This document shows positions 56,319-64,000 of a stretch of 64,000 nucleotides of DNA, piece after piece (position 1 is the stretch's first letter; each line of letters opens with the position of its first letter). Where the stretch lies: positions 310,001-374,000 of the forward strand of contig CAWATG010000011.1 of the NCBI GenBank assembly GCA_963785035.1, read 5' to 3'. Under the pieces are notes generated by a model. The model was given only the letters and a program-made list of their open reading frames with translations. It was not told the DNA's origin and ran no database searches. This DNA is from CAWATG01 sp963785035. Lineage in GTDB: Bacteria; Actinomycetota; Acidimicrobiia; IMCC26256; CAWATG01. The translations under genes and the position numbers were made by a program.

Positions 56319-57723
56319 CGCCGTGGGGTCTCCCGCAATTGCCGCGATCGATCTCTCGACGCCGCGTGCCGTTCACATCATCGGTGTCGGTGGTGTCGGC
56401 ATGAGCGCGATCGCGTTGGTGCTCGCCCGTATGGGCCATCGCATCACAGGTTCGGATCTCAGGGAGTCGCGGTTATTGGACCGTCTCCGACTGAGCGGTA
56501 TCGATGTCGTGGCCGGTCACGCGCCGGGGAACGTCGCCGCCGCAACCGACGTCGTCGTTGTTTCGAGCGCGATACCTCCGAACAATGTCGAGGTAGCAGC
56601 GGCCAAGGAGCGCGGGATACCGGTCTTGCGCAGAGCGGAGATCCTGCGCGCGGTGGTCGCAACACGTCGGGCCATTGCTGTTGCGGGCAGTCATGGGAAA
56701 ACGACCACGTCGTCGATGCTGGCGCTTATTCTGCGCGCAGCGGGCTGGCACCCGACGTTCATCATCGGTGGTGAGCTCAACGAAGTCGGTACCAACGCCG
56801 CGTACGACAGCGGCGACTGGCTCGTCGTCGAAGCTGACGAGAGTGATGGAACGTTTCTCGAGCTCGCTCCGGAGGTCGTGCTCGTCACCAATCTCGAAGC
56901 CGATCACCTCGACTATTACGGCACCTTCGGGTGTCTCGAGCATGCGTTCGAGGACTTCGTACGCCAAGCGCCTGGGCTACGTGTCCTCGGCGTTGATGAC
57001 ACAGCGTCGAGGCATCTCGCAACAAGGGTCCCGGACATTGTCACCTACGGTGAGCACCACGGTGCGGACTACCAACTCGTCGATTACCAGGGACACCGGG
57101 CCGGTTGCCGCTTCGAGGTTCACCATTCGGGCAGCGCAATCGGAACGATCGAATTGCCCCTTGCTGGGCGCCACAATGCGCGCAACGCGCTCGGCGCTGC
57201 GACCGTTTCCTTGGAGCTGGGAATTCCGTTCGACGTCGTCGGCGACGCGCTCGGAACGTTCGGTGGTGTTGCACGGCGATTTCAGTTTCGTGGTGAACGC
57301 TCGGGCGTTTCATTGATCGACGACTACGCGCACCTTCCCAGCGAGGTCGCGGCTGCCATCGACGCTGCGGCTGAAGGTGGATGGAACCGGGTTATCGCAG
57401 TCTTTCAGCCGCATCGTTATTCGCGAACTGCAGAGTTGTGGCGCGACTTCGCCGACTCGTTTACGGGTGCAGATCTCGTGATTCTCACAGAGATCTACGC
57501 GGCGGGAGAAGCGGCGCGTCCCGGGGTCTCGGGCCATCTCCTGGTGCGCGCGGTGCTCGACCAGCATCCGTCGCTGCCGGTCGTGTACCTGCCGCGCCGA
57601 TCTGATCTCGTCACACACGTGCCGCGGCTCGCGAACTCAGGCGATGTTGTGCTGTACCTGGGCGCAGGAGACTTGACGTCGCTTCCGGATGAGTGGCCCG
57701 GCACCGATGGTGGCGATTCGTGA
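56302..57723 (+). CDS. murC: UDP-MurNAc:L-alanine ligase MurC
   Basis: 473 residues, intact. HIIGVGGVGMSAIALVLARMGHRITGSD (two motifs), VVSSAIPPNNVEV, AVAGSHGKTTTSSMLA (ATP loop), VVEADESDGTFLELAPEVVLVTN (MurC-specific), DDYAHLPSEV and FQPHRYSRTAEL are all present. It attaches L-Ala to UDP-MurNAc, the first stem-peptide step. The ATG at 56302 overlaps the murG end by 17 bases and follows GGTGGAGG. Ends GTGA into murB. Placement after murG, with murD upstream, is standard for actinobacterial dcw clusters. Confidence 0.96.
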   Translation: MPVSPDAVGSPAIAAIDLSTPRAVHIIGVGGVGMSAIALVLARMGHRITGSDLRESRLLDRLRLSGIDVVAGHAPGNVAAATDVVVVSSAIPPNNVEVAAAKERGIPVLRRAEILRAVVATRRAIAVAGSHGKTTTSSMLALILRAAGWHPTFIIGGELNEVGTNAAYDSGDWLVVEADESDGTFLELAPEVVLVTNLEADHLDYYGTFGCLEHAFEDFVRQAPGLRVLGVDDTASRHLATRVPDIVTYGEHHGADYQLVDYQGHRAGCRFEVHHSGSAIGTIELPLAGRHNARNALGAATVSLELGIPFDVVGDALGTFGGVARRFQFRGERSGVSLIDDYAHLPSEVAAAIDAAAEGGWNRVIAVFQPHRYSRTAELWRDFADSFTGADLVILTEIYAAGEAARPGVSGHLLVRAVLDQHPSLPVVYLPRRSDLVTHVPRLANSGDVVLYLGAGDLTSLPDEWPGTDGGDS

Positions 57724-58803
57724 GCGGCGCAGCGATCGACGCTGTGGGGCTCACGATGGTAGAGCGTCTCGGTGCGGCTGTGACCTGTCGTGCTCCGGCC
57801 GGCGAGTTCGTGACGTATCGCACGGGTGGTCCGTTACGTGTGTTGGTTCGAGCGCACACGATGCATGACCTTCTCGAGGTTGCGACGGTCCTGCGGGAGT
57901 CTCCGCCGGTGAAGGTGGCGGTGATCGGGCGGGGTTCGAACCTTCTGGTCTCCGACGCGGGTTTCGATGGAGTTGTCGTCATGCTCGGGACGGCGTTCGA
58001 CGCGATCGATGTCGATGTGTCCGTCGACGGGGCTGGCTCCTCCGAAGGGGTTGTGGTTCCCGAGATGCCGGTCGCCGACCGAGACGTTGGAGTCGGTCAA
58101 GTTGGGTCGTCGACCGTCCGTGCCGGTGGAGCTGTCGCGCTGCCGGTCCTGGCGCGTCGCGCCGCCGGCGCCGGACTCGCCGGCCTCGAGTTCTACGTGG
58201 GCATCCCAGGTTCGGTCGGCGGAGCGGTCCGCATGAACGCTGGTGGTCACGGTTGCGACACGGCGTCGGTCCTGCGGCGTGCGTTTGTCGTGAACCTGAG
58301 GAGGTCGAACCACGATGGCAGCTTCGGTGACGCAGTACTCAGCCGGAGAACTTGCGTTGGGCTACCGAGAATCCAGGCTGACCGAATATGACGTCGTCGT
58401 GGGAGCCGAGTTCGCCGTCTCTGCTGACGACCCGGAGCGCTGCGGCGCCCGCCTCGACGAGATTGTCCGCTGGCGCCGCGAACATCAGCCCGGTGGTTCC
58501 AACGCGGGTTCGATTTTTCGCAATCCTCCGGGCGATGCAGCGGGTCGTCTCATCGACGTGGCCGGCTGCAAAGGTCTGCGAATCGGCGGCGCCGTCGTCT
58601 CGGACAAGCATGCCAACTTCATTCAGGCGCAGCCTGGCACGAGCGCGGCGGACATCTCGGCGCTCATCGACGAGGTCGCCACACGTGTTGTCGAAGCGAC
58701 CGGTGTATCGCTGGTTACAGAGGTGTGCCGCCTTGGTTTCGACGCAGTCGATGCCGTCGATGCCGTCGATGCTGTTGAACAACCCTCGGGAGGACAGGTT
58801 TGA
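57720..58803 (+). CDS. murB: UDP-N-acetylenolpyruvylglucosamine reductase MurB (one frameshift near 58300)
   Basis: About 360 residues, flavoprotein that makes UDP-MurNAc. FVTYRTGGPLRVLVRA and VIGRGSNLLVSDAGFDGVVV are the FAD-binding motifs, GLEFYVGIPGSVGGAVRMNAGGHG the substrate-binding loop, LALGYRESRL carries the Tyr-Arg motif, and PGGSNAGSIFRNPPGDAAGRLID holds the catalytic Ser. One surplus base near 58300 joins the two parts. The C-terminus ends in an Ala-Val-Asp microrepeat from a 9-bp DNA repeat. GTG start in a GTGA overlap with murC. Confidence 0.92.
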
Positions 58804-59645
58804 CCACGACCTATGACATCACCAAGGAAAATGTTCTCGAGTTCGACCTGGCGCCTGCGCCTGAGCCGACGTCGAACACGGTGCTTGCGCCACCAGAGCC
58901 GATGATGGACCCGCGCTTCGTCCAGCGGCGCGTCATGGTGGTGCGGGAACGGGGGAAACGACGCCTCCACGTCCTGATCGGTCTCGTCTCGGTGTTGGTA
59001 GCCGTCGTGATCGCGTACTGGGCTGTCCATTCGCCGTTCCTCGATATCGATCGCGTGAACGTCTCGGCAACGCGTAACGTCACGAGTGACGAAATCCGCG
59101 TGGCCGCCGGAGTCGACATGGGATCAGCGACGCTCTTTGCTGATCTCGGTGCGATCGCTTCCCGGGTCGAAAAGTTGCCGTGGGTTGCCGAGGCCCATGT
59201 GACACGGGCGATGCCTGGCACCATTCGGATCAAGGTGCGCGAGCGAGTCGCGCGCGTGTGGGCACGTCGCCCGTCGGGCCCGGTCGCGCTGATCGATCGA
59301 CATGGCCGCATTGTGGACGACGTCGAAACCGCGCCCGTCGGCATTCCGGAACTGCGCGGTCTCGCAACGGTTCCCAAGGTCGGCGCGGTGCTCGCTTCTG
59401 CGGACGGCACTCGAGGTCTGGATGTGCTGGAGAAGCTTCCCGCGCATTTCCGGTCGAGCGTGTTCGCGGTGGAGGTGGTCAAGGGGCAGATCAAACTGGC
59501 GATGGGATTCGGCCTGGAAGTTCGCCTCGGCGATCTGCGTGACATCGCCACAAAAGCTGCTGCCGCGGAGGCTGTGATCCGTGCACTTCCCGAACGCGCT
59601 CGGTATGTGGATGTGCGCGTTCCGGGTGCTCCCGCGGTGGGATGA
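58800..59645 (+). CDS. ftsQ: Cell division protein FtsQ/DivIB
   Basis: 281 residues. A cytoplasmic region of about 55 residues is followed by one transmembrane helix (LHVLIGLVSVLVAVVIAYWAV). Next come a POTRA domain (FLDIDRVNVSATRNVTSDEIRVAAGV) and a beta domain with WVAEAHVTRAMPGTIRIKVRERV. It links FtsL/FtsB and the septal synthases. TTG start in a TTGA overlap with murB, preceded by GGAGGACAG. Confidence 0.92.
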   Translation: MTTTYDITKENVLEFDLAPAPEPTSNTVLAPPEPMMDPRFVQRRVMVVRERGKRRLHVLIGLVSVLVAVVIAYWAVHSPFLDIDRVNVSATRNVTSDEIRVAAGVDMGSATLFADLGAIASRVEKLPWVAEAHVTRAMPGTIRIKVRERVARVWARRPSGPVALIDRHGRIVDDVETAPVGIPELRGLATVPKVGAVLASADGTRGLDVLEKLPAHFRSSVFAVEVVKGQIKLAMGFGLEVRLGDLRDIATKAAAAEAVIRALPERARYVDVRVPGAPAVG

Positions 59646-59731
59646 TGCAGCGATCCGCGCGCTGCGCGTTCTGGGGATTGCCAAGCGCGACATCGATTAG
59701 GTAACGTCTTCACGCAAACCACAGGTTTACA

Positions 59732-59764
59732 TAACTCTTGACCTCGACTAGAGGTTGAGAGTTA
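59732..59764 (+). promoter_or_regulatory. RNA hairpin in the ftsQ-ftsZ spacer (ftsZ leader)
   Basis: TAACTCTTGACCTC and GAGGTTGAGAGTTA flank a five-base loop GACTA. All 14 positions pair as RNA, 12 Watson-Crick and two adjacent G-U wobbles (59739-59757 and 59740-59756). The stem ends 49 bases before the ftsZ ATG. TTGACC within the left arm could also be a -35 element, but no good -10 sits 17 bp on. Likely a leader structure controlling ftsZ, or a processing or termination signal. Confidence 0.6.
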
Positions 59765-59813
59765 CTCGATTACAGAACGCCATGACCTGCACTCATGGGA
59801 CAGGAAGGTCAAC

Positions 59814-60881
59814 ATGCTTGGCGCACCGCAGAACTATCTGGCCGTCATCAAGGTGGTCGGTATTGGGGGCGGGGGCTGCAATGCCGTCAACCGCATGATC
59901 GACGCGGGTCTGAAAGGTGTGGAGTTCATCGCGGTCAATACCGATGCGCAGGCGCTCTTGCTGAGTGACGCCGATGTGAAGCTCGATGTCGGTCGCCAGC
60001 TCACGCGTGGACTTGGTGCAGGTTCGGATCCCGAGATCGGTCGTGCTGCCGCGGAAGAGCACCGCCAAGAGATCGAAGAGGTACTCAAGGGCGCCGACAT
60101 GATCTTCATCACCGCAGGTAAAGGTGGCGGGACCGGAACCGGCGGCGCGCCGATCGTCGCGGAGATTGCCAAGAGCATGGGCGCGCTGACAATCGGTGTG
60201 GTGACGCGTCCGTTTGCGTTTGAAGGGCGGCGCCGTTCGGTGCAGGCCGAAGCGGGGATCCAAAAGCTCAAGGAAAAGGTCGACACCCTCATCATCATTC
60301 CGAACGACCGACTGCTTCAGGTGTCCGATCAGAAGACCTCGATGCTCAACGCATTCAAGATGGCTGATGAAGTCTTGCTCCAAGGTGTGCAAGGCATCAC
60401 CGATCTCATCACGACCCCAGGCGTGATCAACACCGACTTCGCGGACGTCAAGATGATCATGAGTAACGCCGGTTCTGCGCTGATGGGAATCGGACACGGC
60501 TCCGGTGACGGGCGTGCGGTCAACGCTGCTCGTTCGGCGATCTCCTCTCCCTTGCTCGAGGCCAGCATCGAGGGAGCCCGAGGAATCCTTCTCAGTATTT
60601 CGGGCCCGTCAGACCTTGGGCTCTTCGAGGTCAACGAGGCTGCCGAGATCATTGCTCAGGCCGGGCATCCCGACGCGAACATCATCTTTGGAACGGTGAT
60701 TGACGACTCCCTTGGCGATGAAGTCCGGATCACGGTGATCGCCGCTGGGTTCGACCGCTTCGAAGCGGAGAATCTCGTCGAAGGCTCGTTGGGTCTTCGC
60801 GAGGAGGAAGCAGCACTCGGCGGTCCTGCCGAGATCGACCTCATCGACGACGAATTCGACGTTCCCGAGTTCCTTCGCTGA
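59814..60881 (+). CDS. ftsZ: Cell division GTPase FtsZ
   Basis: 355 residues, intact. Tubulin homologue that forms the Z ring. IKVVGIGGGGCNAVNRMID, the tubulin signature GKGGGTGTGGAPIVAEIA, NTDFADVKMIMSNAGSALMGIG with the T7-loop acidic residues, and RITVIAAGFDRF are all present. The C-terminal linker is only about 30 residues before the terminal peptide IDDEFDVPEFLR, which docks SepF and FtsW-type partners. AGGAAGG precedes the ATG. It is the first gene after a 168-bp spacer, so it probably has some independent control. Confidence 0.97.
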   Translation: MLGAPQNYLAVIKVVGIGGGGCNAVNRMIDAGLKGVEFIAVNTDAQALLLSDADVKLDVGRQLTRGLGAGSDPEIGRAAAEEHRQEIEEVLKGADMIFITAGKGGGTGTGGAPIVAEIAKSMGALTIGVVTRPFAFEGRRRSVQAEAGIQKLKEKVDTLIIIPNDRLLQVSDQKTSMLNAFKMADEVLLQGVQGITDLITTPGVINTDFADVKMIMSNAGSALMGIGHGSGDGRAVNAARSAISSPLLEASIEGARGILLSISGPSDLGLFEVNEAAEIIAQAGHPDANIIFGTVIDDSLGDEVRITVIAAGFDRFEAENLVEGSLGLREEEAALGGPAEIDLIDDEFDVPEFLR

Positions 60882-60915
60882 TCCCGAAGACCGGCGTTTG
60901 GAGCCTGCGTAACTC

Positions 60916-61680
60916 GTGTCAGTGACTCCGGTGTCGGTCGCGCCGATAGCCGTGGGACGGGCGAGAGTCGGCTTCACCACGCGCGTCGGCGGACACTCGT
61001 CGGGACCGTTTGCCTCGCTGAACCTGGGTGACCATGTCGGTGATGACCCCGCATGTGTAGCGGCCAACCGCGCCGCGCTCGCAGCGGGACTTGGGCTCCA
61101 GGATCAAACGTGGCACTGGATGCATCAGGTGCACGGGGATCGTGTCGCACTCGTCGGCAGTGCGGCGAATGGCATCGGTGACGATCCTCGCGAGGAGTCG
61201 CCCGTCGTGGCGGATGCCGCGCTGACGACCCGAGCAGGCCACGTCGTGGCGGTATTGAGCGCTGATTGCGCGCCGATCGCGCTGATTGGGGAGCACTCGC
61301 TCGCCGTCGTCCACGCCGGTTGGCGGGGACTGCTTGCAGGTGTTGTGACTCGGACGATCGCTGCGCTGCGTGCACACGATCCGGGACCGATCACCGCGAT
61401 ACTCGGGCCATGTCTGCATTCGGCACGGTACGAGTTCGTCGGTCCGGAGCTCGATGAGTTGGCGGCGCGCTTCGGGCCGCAGGTCCGGGCAGTGACGGAA
61501 TGGGACACACCTGCCTTGGATCTGCCTGCGGCCGTCTGTTCAGCGCTCCGAGCCGATGGGGTCGCGGAGGCGGACATTGTCGACCTCGATATCTGTACCG
61601 CGTCGTCGGAGGAGCACTTTTCATATCGTCGTGACGGCGTGACTGGGCGCCAGGCGCTCATCGGGTGGCTGGAATCGTGA
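60916..61680 (+). CDS. pgeF: Peptidoglycan editing factor PgeF (laccase-domain protein)
   Basis: 254 residues. MHQVHGDRVALVG, VLSADCAPIALI and VVHAGWRGLLAGVV hold the His, Cys and His metal ligands of the DUF152/laccase-domain family, and LGPCLHSARYEFVG is conserved. PgeF removes UDP-MurNAc carrying L-Ser instead of L-Ala, and some relatives act on purine nucleosides. GTG start 34 bp after ftsZ. The stop overlaps the next start (GTGA). Confidence 0.92.
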   Translation: MSVTPVSVAPIAVGRARVGFTTRVGGHSSGPFASLNLGDHVGDDPACVAANRAALAAGLGLQDQTWHWMHQVHGDRVALVGSAANGIGDDPREESPVVADAALTTRAGHVVAVLSADCAPIALIGEHSLAVVHAGWRGLLAGVVTRTIAALRAHDPGPITAILGPCLHSARYEFVGPELDELAARFGPQVRAVTEWDTPALDLPAAVCSALRADGVAEADIVDLDICTASSEEHFSYRRDGVTGRQALIGWLES

Positions 61681-62366
61681 CCGAACTCGACACCTCCGAA
61701 AATGGTCCACGCGCCGCGGACTCGGTTGGGGAGCGTCTGCGCGCGGTTCGCACGCGGATCGAACTCGCTGCGAACGCCGCTGGAAGGGACCCAAGCGAGG
61801 TCACGCTCATCGGCGTCACCAAGACCGTCACCGCGGCACGTATTGCCGAAGCGCTGGGCGCAGGACTTGTCGATCTTGGTGAGAACCGCGCCCAGGAATT
61901 GCTTGCAAAGACGGTCGAGCTCGGTCCGTGCGGGGCGCGGTGGCATTTTCTTGGGCAACTCCAGAGGAACAAGGTGAAATCCCTCGCCGGCCACATCGCA
62001 CTATGGCACTCGGTGGATCGGGCTGAGCTGGTCGAGTCGATCGCAGTCCATGCTCCTGGCGCACGGGTCTTGATCCAAGTAAACCAAGGCGGGGAGCCCA
62101 CGAAAGCCGGCTGTTCACCCGCCAGCGCACCTGGTCTGGTTCATCGCGCCCGGGGGCTTGGTCTCGATGTGTGTGGGCTGATGACCGTGCCCCCAGCGGA
62201 GAAAGAACCACGGTCCTATTTTGCTGAATTGCGCTCGATGGCAGCGTCTCTCGAAGTCGCCGAGCTCTCGATGGGAATGAGTGGCGATTTCGAAGCGGCA
62301 ATTGCAGAAGGTGCCACGTTGGTCCGCATCGGCCATGCAATATTTGGAGCGCGCATCAGCCGATAA
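61677..62366 (+). CDS. yggS: PLP homeostasis protein YggS/PLPBP
   Basis: 229 residues. TLIGVTKTVTAARIAEAL contains the PLP-binding Lys, GENRAQELLAK, WHFLGQLQRNKVKSL, LIQVNQGGEPTKAGC, CGLMTVPP and SMGMSGDFEAAIAEGATLVRIG are typical of the fold-type III YggS family. It binds PLP without known catalysis and keeps vitamin B6 balance. Its fixed place between pgeF and sepF is characteristic of actinobacteria and firmicutes. Confidence 0.93.
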   Translation: MTELDTSENGPRAADSVGERLRAVRTRIELAANAAGRDPSEVTLIGVTKTVTAARIAEALGAGLVDLGENRAQELLAKTVELGPCGARWHFLGQLQRNKVKSLAGHIALWHSVDRAELVESIAVHAPGARVLIQVNQGGEPTKAGCSPASAPGLVHRARGLGLDVCGLMTVPPAEKEPRSYFAELRSMAASLEVAELSMGMSGDFEAAIAEGATLVRIGHAIFGARISR

Positions 62367-62470
62367 CGTTCGAGGTGCACTGAGCGGACAAAGCAGGCGG
62401 GCGCCGGGTGCCGTCCCTGCGATACTCACCAGATGCGGGTAGTGTGACAAACGCGCAGGAGGCGTGGAGG

Positions 62471-63054
62471 ATGGCGTCGATGTGGCGTAAGGCAATGGTG
62501 TACCTCGGTCTGCAAGACGACGAGGGGTACGACTACGAATATGAAGGCTACGGTGACCCTGAACCAGCCGAGGTCGCGGGTCCGCGCGAACCGTCGCGAG
62601 GTCCGGGAGTTTCGTGAGGTCCGAGACATGCGTGTCCCAGAGCCGGTAGTTGCCGTTCGCCCCGTCATGCGCGAGGACCCGAGTCGCCCGATTCCAACCT
62701 CTACGACCCCACACAAGACGCATTCCGAAACGCAACCCGCGAATCGACCGGCCGTGATTCGTACAGCGGCGGTGGCGGCGCCGCGAGTTCACGTCGTCGA
62801 GCCCTCCGGCTTCAATGACGCGGCAGGAGGTCGGGGATCGCCTCAAGGCGAATCAACCTGTTGTGATCAGCCTGACGGGGCTGTCGCGTGAATTGCAGCG
62901 TCGCTTGATCGACTTCTCGAGCGGTCTTGCCTACGCCGTCGGCGGATCGATGGCGCGTGTTGCAGACCAGGTGTTCCTCCTCATGCCAAGTGGTATGGAA
63001 GTGTCGTCGGAGGAGAAGGAACGCCTTCGGTCCCGCGGTCTCTACGACATCTGA
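62471..63054 (+). CDS. sepF: Cell division protein SepF (frameshifts near 62600 and 62824)
   Basis: About 193 residues. The N-terminal amphipathic, membrane-binding helix is MASMWRKAMVYLGLQDD, followed by a Tyr/Asp/Glu-rich stretch (EGYDYEYEGYGD) and a basic, Pro-rich linker. The C-terminal SepF domain reads VHVVEPSGFNDA, QEVGDRLKANQPVVISLTGL and LIDFSSGLAYAVGGSMARVADQVFLLMPSGMEVS. Two surplus bases break it. It anchors FtsZ to the membrane, which matters in actinobacteria that lack FtsA; none is seen here. Start ATG after GTGGAGG. Confidence 0.9.
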
Positions 63055-63065
63055 TTGGCTGGCCC

Positions 63066-63308
63066 GTGTCCTTTCTCTGTTCGCTCATCACCGTCTACAT
63101 CGTTGTCGTGTTCGTGCGGGTCGTTCTGTCATGGTTCCCCATCTCCTACGACAGCCCATTCGCGCCGATCTCGCGTGTGGTCATCGATCTGACCGAGCCG
63201 GTGATGGCGCCCTTGCGTCGGGTCGTTCCGGCCGTCGGCATGATCGATCTCTCGACGATGGTCCTGATTTTCGGGCTCTATTTTCTGCGCGGCATTCTCT
63301 GCCAGTAG
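63066..63308 (+). CDS. YggT family membrane protein
   Basis: 80 residues, two transmembrane helices: LCSLITVYIVVVFVRVVLSWFP and MIDLSTMVLIFGLYFLRGILC, with the LSWFPI and TEPVMAPLRRVVP motifs of the family. Its homologues lie next to sepF and divIVA throughout actinobacteria and firmicutes and are thought to help place division or membrane proteins. GTG start 12 bp after sepF. Confidence 0.88.
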   Translation: MSFLCSLITVYIVVVFVRVVLSWFPISYDSPFAPISRVVIDLTEPVMAPLRRVVPAVGMIDLSTMVLIFGLYFLRGILCQ

Positions 63309-63407
63309 CGCGCATATGCCAGTGCACTTCTGGGCGAGCGACCGCGGCGTCGTGCCGATGTACCAGAGAACGCGCACGGCGTTGCTTGTGTCGCTAGAGT
63401 GGTCGCC

Positions 63408-64000
63408 ATGGATGTGACGCCACGAGAACTCCGTGACCTCGAGATTCGTGAACAGTTCCGCGGCTACCACCGCGAGGACGTCGACGATCTCCTCGAGCGT
63501 GCAGCGAAGACGATCGAAACGCAGAACGAGCGTCTTCGCCAGATGAACGAAAAGCTGACGCACGAGCCGGTTGGCGCGCCCGCACCCGCGGCGCCGAGCG
63601 AGAGCACGCGCGAGATGGAGCAGACGCTGCAGCGGACCTTGGTCCTCGCTCAGCGCACCGCTGACATGGCGGTTGCCGAGGCAGAGGAACAGGCGCGCAG
63701 CACGCTCGAGGACGCCGAAGCGCGCGCGCGTGTGATCATGACCGATGCCGAGACGCAGGCACGGCGGCTCGCCGAATCCGAGCGCAACCGACTCCAGAAC
63801 GAGATCCTCGAGTTGGGTTCCAAGCGCGAGGCCCTTCTCAGCGACGTCGAGGCGCTCGAACGCTTCGACAACGACTACCGGACGAGATTGCGCGAGGCGA
63901 TCGAGGCAGATCTGTCCGCACTCGACTCGCGCTCGGCAGTGCCGATGGCTCCGCGGCCCGCAATTCATGAGGTCGCAATGCCCACGATCAGCGCGTCCGA
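63408..64000 (+). CDS. divIVA: DivIVA/Wag31-like coiled-coil protein (3' end outside the window)
   Basis: The 197 residues visible start MDVTPRELRDLEIREQFRGYHREDVDDLLERAAKTIE (read as two motifs), the conserved DivIVA N-terminal domain. The LEIREQFRGYHREDVD segment carries the membrane-binding turn. A Pro/Ala-rich linker near residue 52 leads into a long coiled coil with alternating Glu and Arg. It marks poles and septa and recruits cell-wall synthesis. The frame is still open at the end of the window. Confidence 0.9.
   Translation, partial: MDVTPRELRDLEIREQFRGYHREDVDDLLERAAKTIETQNERLRQMNEKLTHEPVGAPAPAAPSESTREMEQTLQRTLVLAQRTADMAVAEAEEQARSTLEDAEARARVIMTDAETQARRLAESERNRLQNEILELGSKREALLSDVEALERFDNDYRTRLREAIEADLSALDSRSAVPMAPRPAIHEVAMPTISAS

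Noticed and set aside
1..64000. Programmed +1 frameshifting as a general mechanism
   Set aside because: The break sites share no motif, pause structure or stop codon, and occur in unrelated housekeeping genes; sequence error is far simpler.

Overview
The window is high-GC DNA from an actinobacterium, most likely of the class Acidimicrobiia. That placement is my inference. It rests on the secreted protein with GYWLVASDGGIFAYG-type repeats, DUF3040, F420-type and PPi-PFK enzymes, a PimB-like mannosyltransferase, and a division cluster carrying both sepF and divIVA. I found no tRNA, rRNA, CRISPR array, insertion sequence or phage gene.

Layout. 1-8 kb: the end of a secreted beta-propeller/repeat protein, an aldehyde dehydrogenase, a DUF222-HNH protein, a LysM membrane protein, a histidine phosphatase with a hotdog thioesterase, and a PuuD-like membrane protein. 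8-19.5 kb: a CoA-ester catabolic island with an acyl-CoA dehydrogenase, two SCP2-type thiolases, two crotonases, a MaoC-like protein, an SDR, a two-domain CaiB/BaiF CoA-transferase, an amidohydrolase and a DUF35 protein. The gene set resembles steroid, terpenoid or branched-lipid degradation, but the substrate cannot be read from sequence. 19.7-23.2 kb: two tandem paralogous secreted proteins and a membrane-anchored partner, which look like a cell-surface module. 23.2-43.6 kb: housekeeping and mixed metabolism, including an NDP-forming acyl-CoA synthetase, ferredoxin-reductase-like flavoprotein, PimB-like glycosyltransferase, ArsA-like ATPase, ROK kinase, menB, an aminotransferase, glpK, a PPi-type phosphofructokinase, DPM1-like GT2, Nudix, dinB and an HNH protein. 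43.8-64 kb: a complete division and cell-wall (dcw) cluster, mraZ-rsmH-ftsL-ftsI-murE-murF-mraY-murD-ftsW-murG-murC-murB-ftsQ-ftsZ-pgeF-yggS-sepF-yggT-divIVA, all on the plus strand with many stop/start overlaps.

About twenty clearly recognisable genes, including essential ones such as murD, mraY, murG and rsmH, are interrupted by reading-frame shifts. Nearly every shift I could resolve is repaired by removing one or two surplus bases. I read this as insertion-type sequence error rather than gene decay, so I annotate these genes at full length and give the approximate shift position in each entry. Start codons and frames in those genes should be treated as provisional.

The most interesting structures are the surface-protein trio, a 16-bp long-range inverted repeat between mraZ and rsmH, an RNA-type hairpin just upstream of ftsZ whose only two non-Watson-Crick pairs are G-U wobbles, a near-consensus promoter overlapped by TGG-type repeats before mraZ, and the apparent in-frame joining of ftsW to murG.
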